Below are positions 9,522-18,208 of a stretch of DNA of 64,000 nt, piece after piece. Position 1 is the stretch's first letter. Each line of letters begins with the position of its first letter. Both the position numbers and the translations under genes were made by a program. This DNA is from Candidatus Thorarchaeota archaeon (lineage in GTDB: Archaea; Asgardarchaeota; Thorarchaeia; Thorarchaeales; Thorarchaeaceae), in assembly GCA_016933575.1 (NCBI GenBank), contig JAFGAR010000088.1, forward strand, positions 62,001 through 126,000. Reading direction: 5' to 3'. The notes under the pieces were generated by a model. The model made no database searches. It was not told the origin of the DNA and saw only the letters and a program-made list of their open reading frames with translations.

Positions 9522-9550
9522 GATACTGATAATATAATAGCAAAAGAAGA

Positions 9551-9576
9551 GGAAACCGAGAGAGGTGACCTCTCTC
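9551..9576 (-). terminator. Hairpin terminator of the uL3-uL2 operon
   Basis: A perfect inverted repeat, GAGAGAGG (9558-9565), loop TGA, CCTCTCTC (9569-9576), begins 15 bases past the uL2 stop on the minus strand. It is followed on that strand by a pyrimidine-rich, T-rich run. It fits a terminator for the ribosomal operon. Confidence 0.55.
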
Positions 9577-9590
9577 AGTTCAAGAACTGT

Positions 9591-10313
9591 TTACTTTGTC
9601 TTGCGACCAGTTCTTCTTGCTGCAATATTACCGACTTTACGACCCGGAGGTGCGTGTCTACTCACTGTAGAAGGTCGACCAGGTGACTGATGTGACCCAC
9701 CACCGTGTGGATGCGAGGCTGCATTCATTGCAGCACCCCTGACAACAGGCCATTTTCGCGCTGTTCCACGAGTGTGGTGCCAGACTGCACCGGCTTTCAG
9801 GAAAGGTTTCTCAGATCGGCCACCACCAGCAACGATACCAACTGTAGCTCTGCATCGTGGACTGAAAGCCTTCTGTGAGCCACTTGGAAGGCGGACCATA
9901 GCCTTGGTCTTGTCTATGGATACTATTGTTGCTGTAAGACCTGAAGATTTCACGTACTTGCCACCATCCCCGGGGCTTCCTTCAATGTTATACACTGGAG
10001 TGCCTTCAGGGATATACTCAAGCATTAGAGTATTGCCATTTGCCAATCGGGCTTCCTCTCCGCTTTCAACCACTTGACCAACATATGCTCCTTCAGGAGC
10101 CACCATGTAGTACGGTTTTGTTTCGCCTTCATAGCGAATCTCAGCTAGAGGAGCACCTCGACCAGCCTCATGGAGGAGATCAATAATAGTTCCCACATAT
10201 GTCTTGCCAGGAGCCCATTTAGGATGTCTAGCAGGAGCTATCTTCTTGTGGCTCGGAGACCTCCATTGAGTAGTGCCTCGACCTTTCCGCTGCACAAGTA
10301 TTTTTCTACCCAT
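9591..10313 (-). CDS. rpl2: Ribosomal protein uL2 (L2/L8e)
   Basis: Large-subunit protein of 240 residues near the peptidyl-transferase centre and inter-subunit bridges. The diagnostic C-terminal stretch is clear: GGGRSEKPFLKAGAVWHHT, then VRGAAMNAASHPHGGGSHQ containing the conserved histidine-glycine cluster. It is the last gene of the uL3-uL4-uL23-uL2 operon here, 12 bases after uL23, and is followed by a hairpin terminator. In most archaea S19, L22 and S3 follow uL2; they do not here, where the next features are the TnpB element and the giant nuclease gene. Confidence 0.98.
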   Translation of the reverse strand: MGRKILVQRKGRGTTQWRSPSHKKIAPARHPKWAPGKTYVGTIIDLLHEAGRGAPLAEIRYEGETKPYYMVAPEGAYVGQVVESGEEARLANGNTLMLEYIPEGTPVYNIEGSPGDGGKYVKSSGLTATIVSIDKTKAMVRLPSGSQKAFSPRCRATVGIVAGGGRSEKPFLKAGAVWHHTRGTARKWPVVRGAAMNAASHPHGGGSHQSPGRPSTVSRHAPPGRKVGNIAARRTGRKTK

Positions 10314-10325
10314 TCACAAGCCTCC

Positions 10326-10589
10326 TTAGAAGATCCCGAGGTTGGTTGCAACCTCTGCAGCACTGTACTCTGGTGCTAATCTCACAAATGCCTTTTTTCT
10401 GCCATCAGGCATTATCAGTGTGTTAACCTTCGCTACTACAACGTCGTAAAGGGATTCCACGGCCCACCGGATGGTATTCTTGTTAGCCTTGGGTGCAACA
10501 TAGAAGATGAGCTTATTGTCTTTATCAACTGCTTCAAGACTCGCCTCAGTCACTACTGGGCGGATAATTATATCATTAGGGTCTACCAT
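10326..10589 (-). CDS. rpl23: Ribosomal protein uL23
   Basis: Protein of 87 residues at the polypeptide exit tunnel, a binding site for SRP and nascent-chain factors. The family pattern (IIRPVVTEASL at the start, then KANKNTIRWAVESLYDVVVAKVNTLIMPDGRKKAFVRL split across the middle) is clear. The ATG at 10589 is chosen over upstream frames because it begins the conserved sequence and has a GAGGTG ribosome-binding site; the uL4 stop is 10 bases upstream. Confidence 0.97.
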   Translation of the reverse strand: MVDPNDIIIRPVVTEASLEAVDKDNKLIFYVAPKANKNTIRWAVESLYDVVVAKVNTLIMPDGRKKAFVRLAPEYSAAEVATNLGIF

Positions 10590-10599
10590 GATGCACACC

Positions 10600-11391
10600 T
10601 CAGATGAACAAATTCTCCTTTCCGAGCCTATCAATGGCTGTTGTTGTCCAGACCACAAGACGACCAGGGTGTGTTCCCGGGGCTAGGAGTTCTGCGTTCA
10701 GACCATGAACTTCAGCAACATCAACACCAGGAATATTACGTGCGGCCTTTATGATTCCTGAATCTGTACCGATGACTATCAGTAGTGACTTAGGAGTCTT
10801 CATCTTTCGACCACGCATCTTCCCTTTACCTGCTCTGATACTGCGACCATTACTTGCTCTTTCAAGATCATCACCGAGTCCTAGAGCAGTCAAGGTTTCA
10901 AGAACCTCTTTTGTTGTTGCAAGTGTTTCCAGCTTGCTACTGACGATAAGAGGAATTGCAGGAACTTTTTCGATCTTATGACCACGATTCTTTACATACA
11001 GGGGATTTGCACTTGCTGCAATGGCTGATCGAATTGCTAGACGATTTTCCTTGGTATTGATTCTCTCAACAAGGACCTTCCGTGCCTCCGGTGGGTGTGC
11101 TACACGACCACCGACTGTACCAGGAGCGAATCCAGCTTTGTTTGCAGCACCAGTGCCACTGCCCTTAATGCGCGGCATTCTTGATCTACCATGTCCTGTC
11201 TGCCAGCTCTGAGCTGTATTGCGTTTTCCTGCGAGTTCATCAACACCATGTGGTTGAAATCTGCGGGACTGCACAGCTAATACTGCTCTCTTGATTACAT
11301 CAGGACGATATGGTGTATCAAAGTGAGCTGGTAACTCGATAGTTTCCTTGCTGGCTTTGCCAGTTAGTGTATAAGTCTTAATATTTGCCAT
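10600..11391 (-). CDS. rpl4: Ribosomal protein uL4 (L4/L1e)
   Basis: Archaeal/eukaryotic-type uL4 of 263 residues, whose extended loop lines the exit tunnel. The loop is visible as RSRMPRIKGSGTGAANKAG with many arginine and glycine residues, followed by GGRVAHPPEA. The second ATG (11391) is preferred because GGAGG lies nine bases upstream, whereas the ATG at 11400 abuts it. It sits between uL3 and uL23 in the standard order. Confidence 0.97.
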   Translation of the reverse strand: MANIKTYTLTGKASKETIELPAHFDTPYRPDVIKRAVLAVQSRRFQPHGVDELAGKRNTAQSWQTGHGRSRMPRIKGSGTGAANKAGFAPGTVGGRVAHPPEARKVLVERINTKENRLAIRSAIAASANPLYVKNRGHKIEKVPAIPLIVSSKLETLATTKEVLETLTALGLGDDLERASNGRSIRAGKGKMRGRKMKTPKSLLIVIGTDSGIIKAARNIPGVDVAEVHGLNAELLAPGTHPGRLVVWTTTAIDRLGKENLFI

Positions 11392-11404
11392 AGATTGCAT
11401 CCTC

Positions 11405-12412
11405 CTACTGCTTCGAAGCTGTGCTGATGTAACTGACCTGCACAGGTCGCTCCACCTTGCTCTTCTTAGGGCGTATTGCGAATCTGAGTCTGACTGGTCG
11501 CTTTATTGCGCCAGGAACAGAACCGCGGAGCATTAAGTAGTCGCCTCGGATAACACCATAATTCACAAAGCCACCAGAAGGTGTAATTTCTTCACCACGT
11601 TCACCCATCTTGACTACTTTGTTATTGAAGCTTGTACGGGTGTGAAAACCAGTCTGACCTGGTCGTGGAACGGTGTATCTGATACTGCTAGGAGTCCACG
11701 GGCCAATACAGCCTACGCCACGCTTTGTCTTTCGGGACTTGTGCTGAAGAATTCTAATTCCCCAACGGCGAACAGGACCCTGAAAACCGTGACCCTTGGT
11801 CACAGCAATGCTATCAACAAAGATTCCCTCATTGAGAATGTCCGCAACACGGACATCGGTACCTAAGACTGTCTTTGCATATTCAAAGGCTTCCTTGATG
11901 TCTTGGGAACCAATCTTGAATTCCATTACATCAGGCTTCTTCTTCGCAATCCCTGCAAGCCTTGGCTGAGTATGTATCAACATCCGAATCTCGGCAAATG
12001 AGTCGAGCTTTGACTCGAACTCACCCATCTTGGTTTCATAATCGTACTCTTTTGGTAATGGCATAGTCTTTCGGAGATCTTCGGACATACTTCCAGCAAG
12101 AACCTCCATTGAGAGCCGGAACCCATAAGGTGTACTCTCATAGCCACGAATTGAGAACGGTCTAATCGGTGGTGTGTCAATCACTGTGACCGGGATAACG
12201 GTCTCTTGTCCTTGGAATGGACTGTCAGGATTGCCAACGGTTACAACAGCATGGGTCATACCTGCCTTGTAACCAATGAAACCGAGTAGTTTTGCAGCCG
12301 AGTCAGTATACTCAGGCCAATTCTTGATACGGGGCACGAATTTAGAAGCCTTACCACGCGGCAAGTAAGCTAGACTGCCACGTCTCGGTGCATTCTTCTT
12401 TCGATGTGCCAT
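11405..12412 (-). CDS. rpl3: Ribosomal protein uL3
   Basis: Large-subunit protein of 335 residues, first gene of the uL3-uL4-uL23-uL2 operon. The start MAHRKKNAPRRGSLAYLPRG is typical of archaeal uL3, so the ATG at 12412 is used although the frame stays open upstream. GFIGYKAGMTH and the late KGHGFQGPVRRWG motif are diagnostic. A TTTTAAA box at about 12495-12502 (minus strand) fits its promoter. Confidence 0.97.
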   Translation of the reverse strand: MAHRKKNAPRRGSLAYLPRGKASKFVPRIKNWPEYTDSAAKLLGFIGYKAGMTHAVVTVGNPDSPFQGQETVIPVTVIDTPPIRPFSIRGYESTPYGFRLSMEVLAGSMSEDLRKTMPLPKEYDYETKMGEFESKLDSFAEIRMLIHTQPRLAGIAKKKPDVMEFKIGSQDIKEAFEYAKTVLGTDVRVADILNEGIFVDSIAVTKGHGFQGPVRRWGIRILQHKSRKTKRGVGCIGPWTPSSIRYTVPRPGQTGFHTRTSFNNKVVKMGERGEEITPSGGFVNYGVIRGDYLMLRGSVPGAIKRPVRLRFAIRPKKSKVERPVQVSYISTASKQ

Positions 12413-12587
12413 AATTAACACCACAAAGGTATTCGTATCGAATGGCCGATGAACTGGGCTATTCGTACTACAACAGGCGCGAAAAGTGGAGATGGTTTTT
12501 AAAACTTGCCTACTGACCAAGGAACATAGATGGCATAGAATATCATGTCAGGAGAGTGGATATCTCTTTAGACTAGAGTTGAAATCA

Positions 12588-14954
12588 TCAGAATCTATTC
12601 TGTTCAGTTCTAGCTAGTATCTCATCTTGTAGGTCTTTCCCGATATTTACAAAGTAGTCTGAATATCCAGCAACCCGTACAATGAGATTTTGATAGTTTT
12701 CAGGATGTCTTTGAGCATCTCTCAAGGTGTCCGCCCTAATGACATTGAATTGAATGTGATGACCTCCAAGCTTGAAATATGTACGAACTAGGTCAGCCAG
12801 TTTTCGTCTTCCCTCAAGATCAGCCAATACATCAGGCATGAATTTCTGATTTAGAAGGGTTCCTCCAGTCTTTGAGTGATCGATCTTGGAAACAGATTTT
12901 ATTACAGCAGTGGGACCATTAGTGTCAGCTCCATGACTTGGAGAGATACCATCAGACAGTGGAGATCCTGCCCTTCGTCCGTCAGGTGTAGCACCTGTCA
13001 CTTGTCCAAAATAGATGTGTACTGTTGTAGGAAGAAGATTTACCCGATACTCACCACCCTTGGTATTGGGTCGACCATCAATTGCCTTGAAGTAGGCTTC
13101 AAAGACTGTCTTTGCAATGTCATCTGCAATGTCATTGTCATTACCATACTTTGGTGTCTTATTCAACAAGGTCATTCTCATAGGTTCGTTGTCTTTGAAA
13201 TCGGTTACAATTGCATCAAGTACCTGGGACATGGTGTATCGTTTCTTATCAAAGACATGATGTTTGAGTGATGTAAGTGAATCAGTAATTGTCCCCATCC
13301 CAACACCTTGAATGTATGTTGAATTATATCGTGGACCACCATTATGGTAGTCTTTTCCCTTCATAATACAATCATCAAATAACAAGGACAGGAAGGGAGC
13401 TGGCATATACTCTGCATACAGTCGCTCGATTATGTTGTTGCCCTTGATTTTTATATCAATGAAATATTCTAGTTGTTTCTCATAGGCTGAGAACAGCTCT
13501 TCATAAGACCGGAATTCACTTGCAATACCAGTCTGAGGACCGACTTGGATTCCTGTTCTGGGATCAACACCATTATGAAGTGTAATCTCAAGAATCTTAG
13601 GCCAGTTACAATATCCTGTCAATATGCAACTTTCTTTTCCAAAAGCACTGATAGTCACACAGCCACTAGGACCTCCAACCCTTGCATCTTCAAGTGACTT
13701 TCCAGCCCGAAGGAACTCCTTGATTATGACATCTGTGTTGAACATTGAGGGTTGACCAAAACCTTCCTTCACCACATCAACTGCGCTCAAGAGAAACCTG
13801 TCGGGATTCTCTGTACTCATCTGGATGCAGACACTCGGTTGTATCAGTCTCATCTCATTACAGACTTCTAGGATGAGATATGATATCTCATTGACACCGT
13901 CTGTACCATCTATCTTTAAGCCACCGGTATTGATCAACGCAAAGTCTTGGTAGGTCCCACTCTGTTGTTCAGTGATGTCCACTTTGGGTGGGGCAGGTTG
14001 ATTGTTGAACTTAATCCAGAAGCATTGCAGAAGCTCTTTAGCTGAATCTCTGGTAAGAGTACCCTGCTCAAGTCCCTGCTCATAGAAAGGATGGAGATGC
14101 TGGTCCAATCGACCAGGATTGAAGCTGTCCCATACATTGAGCTCAGTAATAACTCCTAGATGAATGAACCAATATGCCTGAAGAGCCTCCCAGAAATCAC
14201 GGGGAGGATTTGCTGGAACGTGATGACATACATCTGCAATTTTCCTCAGTTCTTTTTTACGCTCAGGCTCAGATTCCAACTTAGCAAGTTCCTCTGCTTT
14301 ATCAGCATAACGTTGCGCAAAAGCAATCATAGCTTCTGCTGCAATTCTCATCGCCTTGAGTTCTTGTTCCTTGAGATACGCCTCTAGGTCATTATAGAAA
14401 TCTAATTTTTCCAAGCTCTTCTCAATATCATCGATTAGATTCAGCAGTCCTCTTCGATAGATCTTATCATCTAAGATTGCATGACCGGGGGCTCGCTGTT
14501 CCATGAACTCAGTAAACACACCAGCCTCAAAGGCGTTCATCCAATCATCGGACATTGCATTGAAGACTCGTTCACGCATTGTCCTTCCTTTCCAGAAGGG
14601 AATAATATCATCACGGTAGGTGTTTAGTGTGTCTTCACTTACTAGAAAGGGAGTTCGTTCACGAGAATTGGCAATAGTAAGGTCATCGATTGTATGACAG
14701 CATAGTTCGGGGTACGTGGGAGTAGCTCTTGGTGCTGAACCGCGCTCTCCAACTATTAGTTCTCCATCAGCAATCATAATTGTCTTATTTTCGAGAATGT
14801 ACTTGAATGCAAGAGCTCGTGCGATAGGTGTCGATACCAAGTCTGCTGCTCCACTTTGATAGAAGTCTGTTAGAAATTCTGCACGTTCTGTGCAGATGTA
14901 AGGCTTTGTACCTACACTCTGATTCCTTAGTGCAATCACGCGCTCAGTCTGCAA
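12588..14954 (-). CDS. Glycyl radical enzyme (PFL-like) with altered active-site motif
   Basis: Glycyl radical enzyme of 788 residues, full length for the family. The C-terminal radical site is intact (RVAGYSDYF, radical Gly763). The thiyl cysteine is C432 in GPSGCVTISAFGKE. The sequence around it (SAFGKESCILTGYCNWPKILEITLHNGVDP) most resembles the hydroxyphenylacetate/arylacetate decarboxylase branch, but there the motif is Cys-Val-Glu; here the glutamate is Thr434. Substrate is therefore uncertain. No activating radical-SAM enzyme is adjacent. The start is TTG with a GAGGT ribosome-binding site. It lies between the SPOUT gene and the uL3 operon, an odd place for a catabolic enzyme. Confidence 0.88.
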   Translation of the reverse strand: MQTERVIALRNQSVGTKPYICTERAEFLTDFYQSGAADLVSTPIARALAFKYILENKTIMIADGELIVGERGSAPRATPTYPELCCHTIDDLTIANSRERTPFLVSEDTLNTYRDDIIPFWKGRTMRERVFNAMSDDWMNAFEAGVFTEFMEQRAPGHAILDDKIYRRGLLNLIDDIEKSLEKLDFYNDLEAYLKEQELKAMRIAAEAMIAFAQRYADKAEELAKLESEPERKKELRKIADVCHHVPANPPRDFWEALQAYWFIHLGVITELNVWDSFNPGRLDQHLHPFYEQGLEQGTLTRDSAKELLQCFWIKFNNQPAPPKVDITEQQSGTYQDFALINTGGLKIDGTDGVNEISYLILEVCNEMRLIQPSVCIQMSTENPDRFLLSAVDVVKEGFGQPSMFNTDVIIKEFLRAGKSLEDARVGGPSGCVTISAFGKESCILTGYCNWPKILEITLHNGVDPRTGIQVGPQTGIASEFRSYEELFSAYEKQLEYFIDIKIKGNNIIERLYAEYMPAPFLSLLFDDCIMKGKDYHNGGPRYNSTYIQGVGMGTITDSLTSLKHHVFDKKRYTMSQVLDAIVTDFKDNEPMRMTLLNKTPKYGNDNDIADDIAKTVFEAYFKAIDGRPNTKGGEYRVNLLPTTVHIYFGQVTGATPDGRRAGSPLSDGISPSHGADTNGPTAVIKSVSKIDHSKTGGTLLNQKFMPDVLADLEGRRKLADLVRTYFKLGGHHIQFNVIRADTLRDAQRHPENYQNLIVRVAGYSDYFVNIGKDLQDEILARTEQNRF

Positions 14955-15039
14955 AGAATCAACCTCACAATGACCCAGATATGTGATGATTTGTTATTTT
15001 CGTACTCTATTCTCTTTAAAGGTCATGTATATGGGTTCA

Positions 15040-15897
15040 TCAATCGTAGAAACCTGTTTGTGAAATAAGATTACCCACAGAGTTGTTGAGCAACCCAAGA
15101 CTAATCATTAAGGCCTCTTCAAGGCGAACAGTTTCAGTTCCCTGATTATCAATCGTATTCGTCCAGAAATCAATGCTCTGTTTGATATCATCTTTCTGAT
15201 CATCAAAGAGCTCTAGAATGCCCCGATTAGGACCTCCGAATACTGCGAGGACAGACTTGGTATTAGACACCGTAGCTTGTAGTTCATCGTCTATTCTCTT
15301 GAACATTGGCGCTTTTCTTGAGAAGCCAATACGGGTCGTTTTGTTCGACTGTTTGAGTAATTCGGGCAGACTTCCAGTTCTTGTAGACTCAAAACCCCAG
15401 TATTGAGATACATCAGACCTATTGATGACCTTAAGCGAGAGCTGAGGTATAACACTCTCGATCATGAATAGAGTTGGATCACGCTCACTCAGTGTCTGTG
15501 GATAATCTACTAGTTGGTCCAGACCGAGGTCGATTTTCCCGACTCTGGCTTGCACGCCCCATCGTATAGTGCCTACAGAGAGATTGGATATGGAGGATTG
15601 GAGTGGATGACTCTTGGTTCGGAGAGGTGGAAGAAGACCAGCAAATTTCAAAGAGGCAGATGTAGGGAATATTCTTCGTCGAAGATATTGTGGTGTGTCC
15701 ATGAATCTCAAGAGCTTCACCAGTAGGTCAGCATCACGTTTCTGCCGCGGTGATAGTTTGCCTGTGTTATAGATGAATATTTCATCAACTCTGAAGACTG
15801 CAAGAGCTCTTGCAATCTGACCTACTTTGATTGTCTTCAGGCGAATGTCAGGACAATCTATGAGTGATGTGTCCGGGAGCGCAACTTTTAGTGTCAT
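15040..15897 (-). CDS. SPOUT-family RNA methyltransferase (DUF171/COG2106)
   Basis: Predicted SPOUT (trefoil-knot) methyltransferase of 285 residues related to human SPOUT1/C9orf114. The knot region near the C terminus shows LAVFGGPNRGILELF, then TETVRLEEALMISLGLLN, the usual SAM-binding loops. In many archaea this gene lies just upstream of the uL3 operon; the same order holds here with the glycyl radical enzyme gene inserted between. The target is probably rRNA. The ATG at 15897 is preferred over the GTG two codons earlier because the GGAGG site is eight bases upstream. Confidence 0.85.
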   Translation of the reverse strand: MTLKVALPDTSLIDCPDIRLKTIKVGQIARALAVFRVDEIFIYNTGKLSPRQKRDADLLVKLLRFMDTPQYLRRRIFPTSASLKFAGLLPPLRTKSHPLQSSISNLSVGTIRWGVQARVGKIDLGLDQLVDYPQTLSERDPTLFMIESVIPQLSLKVINRSDVSQYWGFESTRTGSLPELLKQSNKTTRIGFSRKAPMFKRIDDELQATVSNTKSVLAVFGGPNRGILELFDDQKDDIKQSIDFWTNTIDNQGTETVRLEEALMISLGLLNNSVGNLISQTGFYD

Positions 15898-15909
15898 TAT
15901 CACGACCTC

Positions 15910-16341
15910 CTACAGATCCAAGGTGAACCAGAGTCTGGTAGTTTCATCTGTTCTTTCAATCTTCATATCAGCATAGGTCATAGCCTTGACCTCAGTTTTC
16001 GTATCATGCTTACTAAAATCAATGTCTTCTCCAAAAACCGTTCCCTTGAGTCTATATCCAGTAGATTCTCTATCTATTGTTTCAACCTTGAAACTGGAAT
16101 AGAACTGACCGTTAATATCGATGAGAGCTATGAGTCTACCAATCCATTCCACAAGGAGCTCTTGGAGATCAATTCCTACTACTACAAGATTGAAGGGAGT
16201 TGTTGGACTAACTGTGGTGGTATCAAGAATGACCTCAAAAGTTGCCTTTGCTGCTTCTTCAAATGATTCCTCTAATGTAGGAGCCCAGCATTCTATGGTA
16301 ATGTCTGCAGTATGCTCATGAAATCTAAAACCGCGGTCCAA
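15910..16341 (-). CDS. Archease (RtcB RNA-ligase activator)
   Basis: Archease of 143 residues. Archease assists the RtcB ligase in guanylation, and RtcB joins tRNA exons after intron removal. The diagnostic start FRFHEHTADI with its metal-binding Asp, and the C-terminal VKAMTYADMKIE, are present. Start is TTG. The stop is 12 bases from the SPOUT gene, so they form an operon. Its presence fits a genome in which three tRNA genes of this window need splicing. Confidence 0.93.
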   Translation of the reverse strand: MDRGFRFHEHTADITIECWAPTLEESFEEAAKATFEVILDTTTVSPTTPFNLVVVGIDLQELLVEWIGRLIALIDINGQFYSSFKVETIDRESTGYRLKGTVFGEDIDFSKHDTKTEVKAMTYADMKIERTDETTRLWFTLDL

Positions 16342-16375
16342 ATTCTAATTCTCCAAACTCAACCACGACAAGAAG

Positions 16376-16382
16376 CTTAAAA
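16376..16382 (+). promoter_or_regulatory. TATA box of tRNA-Ser
   Basis: CTTAAAA centred about 30 bases upstream of the mature tRNA 5' end, in the spacing expected for an archaeal stable-RNA promoter. Confidence 0.5.
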
Positions 16383-16408
16383 GGCATTTCCAACGGTGGA
16401 AATCCTAA

Positions 16409-16555
16409 GCCGAGGTAGCCAAGCCCGGATTACGGCGCCGGTCTTGAAAATCGGAGTGTTCTGCACTCCTAGACCAAGCCAACCGGTATCTTCGGATGCA
16501 TGAGTTCAAAAAATCCATATTTTGTGGAGTCGAATAAATCTCATCCTCGGCGCCA
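16409..16555 (+). tRNA. tRNA-Ser (UGA) with two introns
   Basis: Acceptor GCCGAGG pairs with CCTCGGC, discriminator G, CCA encoded. Intron 1 (16449-16480, 32 nt) is at canonical position 37/38: exon CTTG pairs with intron CAAG as the four-base central helix, flanked by three-base bulges AAA and CCA, and removal restores the perfect anticodon stem CCGGT/ACCGG around loop CTTGAAA. Variable arm TATC-TTCG-GATG. Intron 2 (16510-16537, 28 nt) lies in the T-loop; excision leaves stem ATGAG/CTCAT and loop TTCAAAT. Mature length is 87 nt including CCA. The 3' end overlaps the terminal codons of the opposite-strand gene by 15 bases. Confidence 0.93.
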
Positions 16556-18121
16556 TTTTCTTATTATAGTGGTGCTAATAGCCATAATTGAAATCGCAAC
16601 AGTTACGATAATAGATGGATACCATCCTATGATATCATGATGACTAGATGATGAACTGATTTGCAGTCGGCAGAGGAATACATCATAGTATCCTCCAATT
16701 TGCATTTGATACGCTCCTTCAGATATCGGAAAATCAGATGATGCAGTCCTGCCACTTATAATCATTCTTTGATCTATATCAAAGAAAATGCTCTCACCCG
16801 AATCCTCGGCGGACCCACCAATATAGGTTGAAAATAGGATAGACTGGCCATCCCCTGCAAGCAAAGTTACTGTTGTATCGAGATGCCCAGCTCTTTGATT
16901 CTGGAGAGAGTTGACTAAGGGATAGTCGTCAGATAGAGTTCGACCTATTATTATTGGTCTGTTAATACCATCAAACTCGACTGCATATGCAATATCAAAT
17001 TCACTACCGCCTAGATATGTCAGATACTCTGTTATGCCAGTTTTGTTACATTTGTAGATGAAGATATCACGAGTTCCTCCTGCATATTCTGGTTGAAGAG
17101 GCGATAATGTCTTCAAATCTGTAGAGCCAGTATATCCCACCACGACAATCTCATCGAGGTCATTGGTAGCAACACCCCGACCTACATCCTCATTCTCTCC
17201 TCCAATATATGTCGATAACAAAATGGATGTTCCATCAGAAGACACCTTGATTAAGTATGCATCCCATACTCCAGCATTTTCAGTTTGGTATGCCTGTTCT
17301 GTGGTTGGAAAATCTTGAGAACTTGTCTGTCCTGTAAGGATGTAATTGTTCAATGAATCAATAGCCATGCACTCGACCCTATCGACTCTGCTACCTCCAA
17401 TATAAGTGAACATCTCTGTCTGACTACCATCATCAGTGATTCTCGCAATGAAGAGATCCTCTCCACCGGATGGATGTTCCTTATAGGCACCATCTGTGGA
17501 TAACCCAAATGATGCTGAAGTGCCTGCAATCATGTAGTTTTCTTCTTGGTCGAGTTTCACTGAACGAATTGTATCGCTTAGAGCGCCGCCATAGTAGGTT
17601 GAATACAATAAGGTTCTTCCATCAGCAGAGATTCGTGTTATGTAGCCATCAGTTTCTCCAGAGAGAGATGATTGAATTGCATCAGACGTCACTGGAAAGT
17701 CAAGAGATGATGTGAATCCCACGACTATCAGGCTACCATCAGACCGAATTTCTACATCATCCACATGTTCATAATCACTTCCGCCTAGAAACGATGAGAA
17801 TACAAGTGCTCCAGAAACATCGAATTTCACTACAAAGATATCCCATTGACCACCAGAGTAGGTCGGTTGGAACGCATCTTCAGTGGTTGTAAGGTCAGGG
17901 GAGTTTGTATGACCAACCATCACAATGGAGCCATCTGAGGCACACGTGACCTCTGAAACCTCTTCGATATTGAATCCTCCGAAGTAGGTGGCAAGAGAGA
18001 TATTGTATGATAATGAAGATTCCACCTCTGAAGCTATCTGGAGAGATAATGGCAATATTAGAAAAGATACAACCAGCATGAGGACAATACTAGCGATAGG
18101 AAGCAATCTTGCTGGAGTCAT
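16541..18121 (-). CDS. Membrane-anchored SBBP-repeat beta-propeller protein
   Basis: Exported protein of 526 residues: N-terminal signal/anchor segment (about residues 5-30), at least seven SBBP-type repeats each containing a TY(I/F/L)GG core followed about 25 residues later by an IVVxGxTxSxDFP-like strand, a serine-rich linker and a C-terminal membrane helix (about 500-520) with a basic tail. This fold is likely a beta-propeller on the cell surface; ligand unknown. Its last codons overlap the tRNA-Ser 3' end on the other strand. No operon partner. Confidence 0.85.
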   Translation of the reverse strand: MTPARLLPIASIVLMLVVSFLILPLSLQIASEVESSLSYNISLATYFGGFNIEEVSEVTCASDGSIVMVGHTNSPDLTTTEDAFQPTYSGGQWDIFVVKFDVSGALVFSSFLGGSDYEHVDDVEIRSDGSLIVVGFTSSLDFPVTSDAIQSSLSGETDGYITRISADGRTLLYSTYYGGALSDTIRSVKLDQEENYMIAGTSASFGLSTDGAYKEHPSGGEDLFIARITDDGSQTEMFTYIGGSRVDRVECMAIDSLNNYILTGQTSSQDFPTTEQAYQTENAGVWDAYLIKVSSDGTSILLSTYIGGENEDVGRGVATNDLDEIVVVGYTGSTDLKTLSPLQPEYAGGTRDIFIYKCNKTGITEYLTYLGGSEFDIAYAVEFDGINRPIIIGRTLSDDYPLVNSLQNQRAGHLDTTVTLLAGDGQSILFSTYIGGSAEDSGESIFFDIDQRMIISGRTASSDFPISEGAYQMQIGGYYDVFLCRLQISSSSSHHDIIGWYPSIIVTVAISIMAISTTIIRKWRRG

Positions 18122-18208
18122 GAGATTCTTAGAACGTGATAATTTCTGTTAAAAGCGATTATCAACGCAGAAAAACATGGCATTTACTTTCTTCAGAGAG
18201 GATCTTGT

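Noticed and set aside
7391..9590. Complete IS200/IS605 element with TnpA
   Set aside because: No Y1 or serine transposase gene is present; only tnpB.
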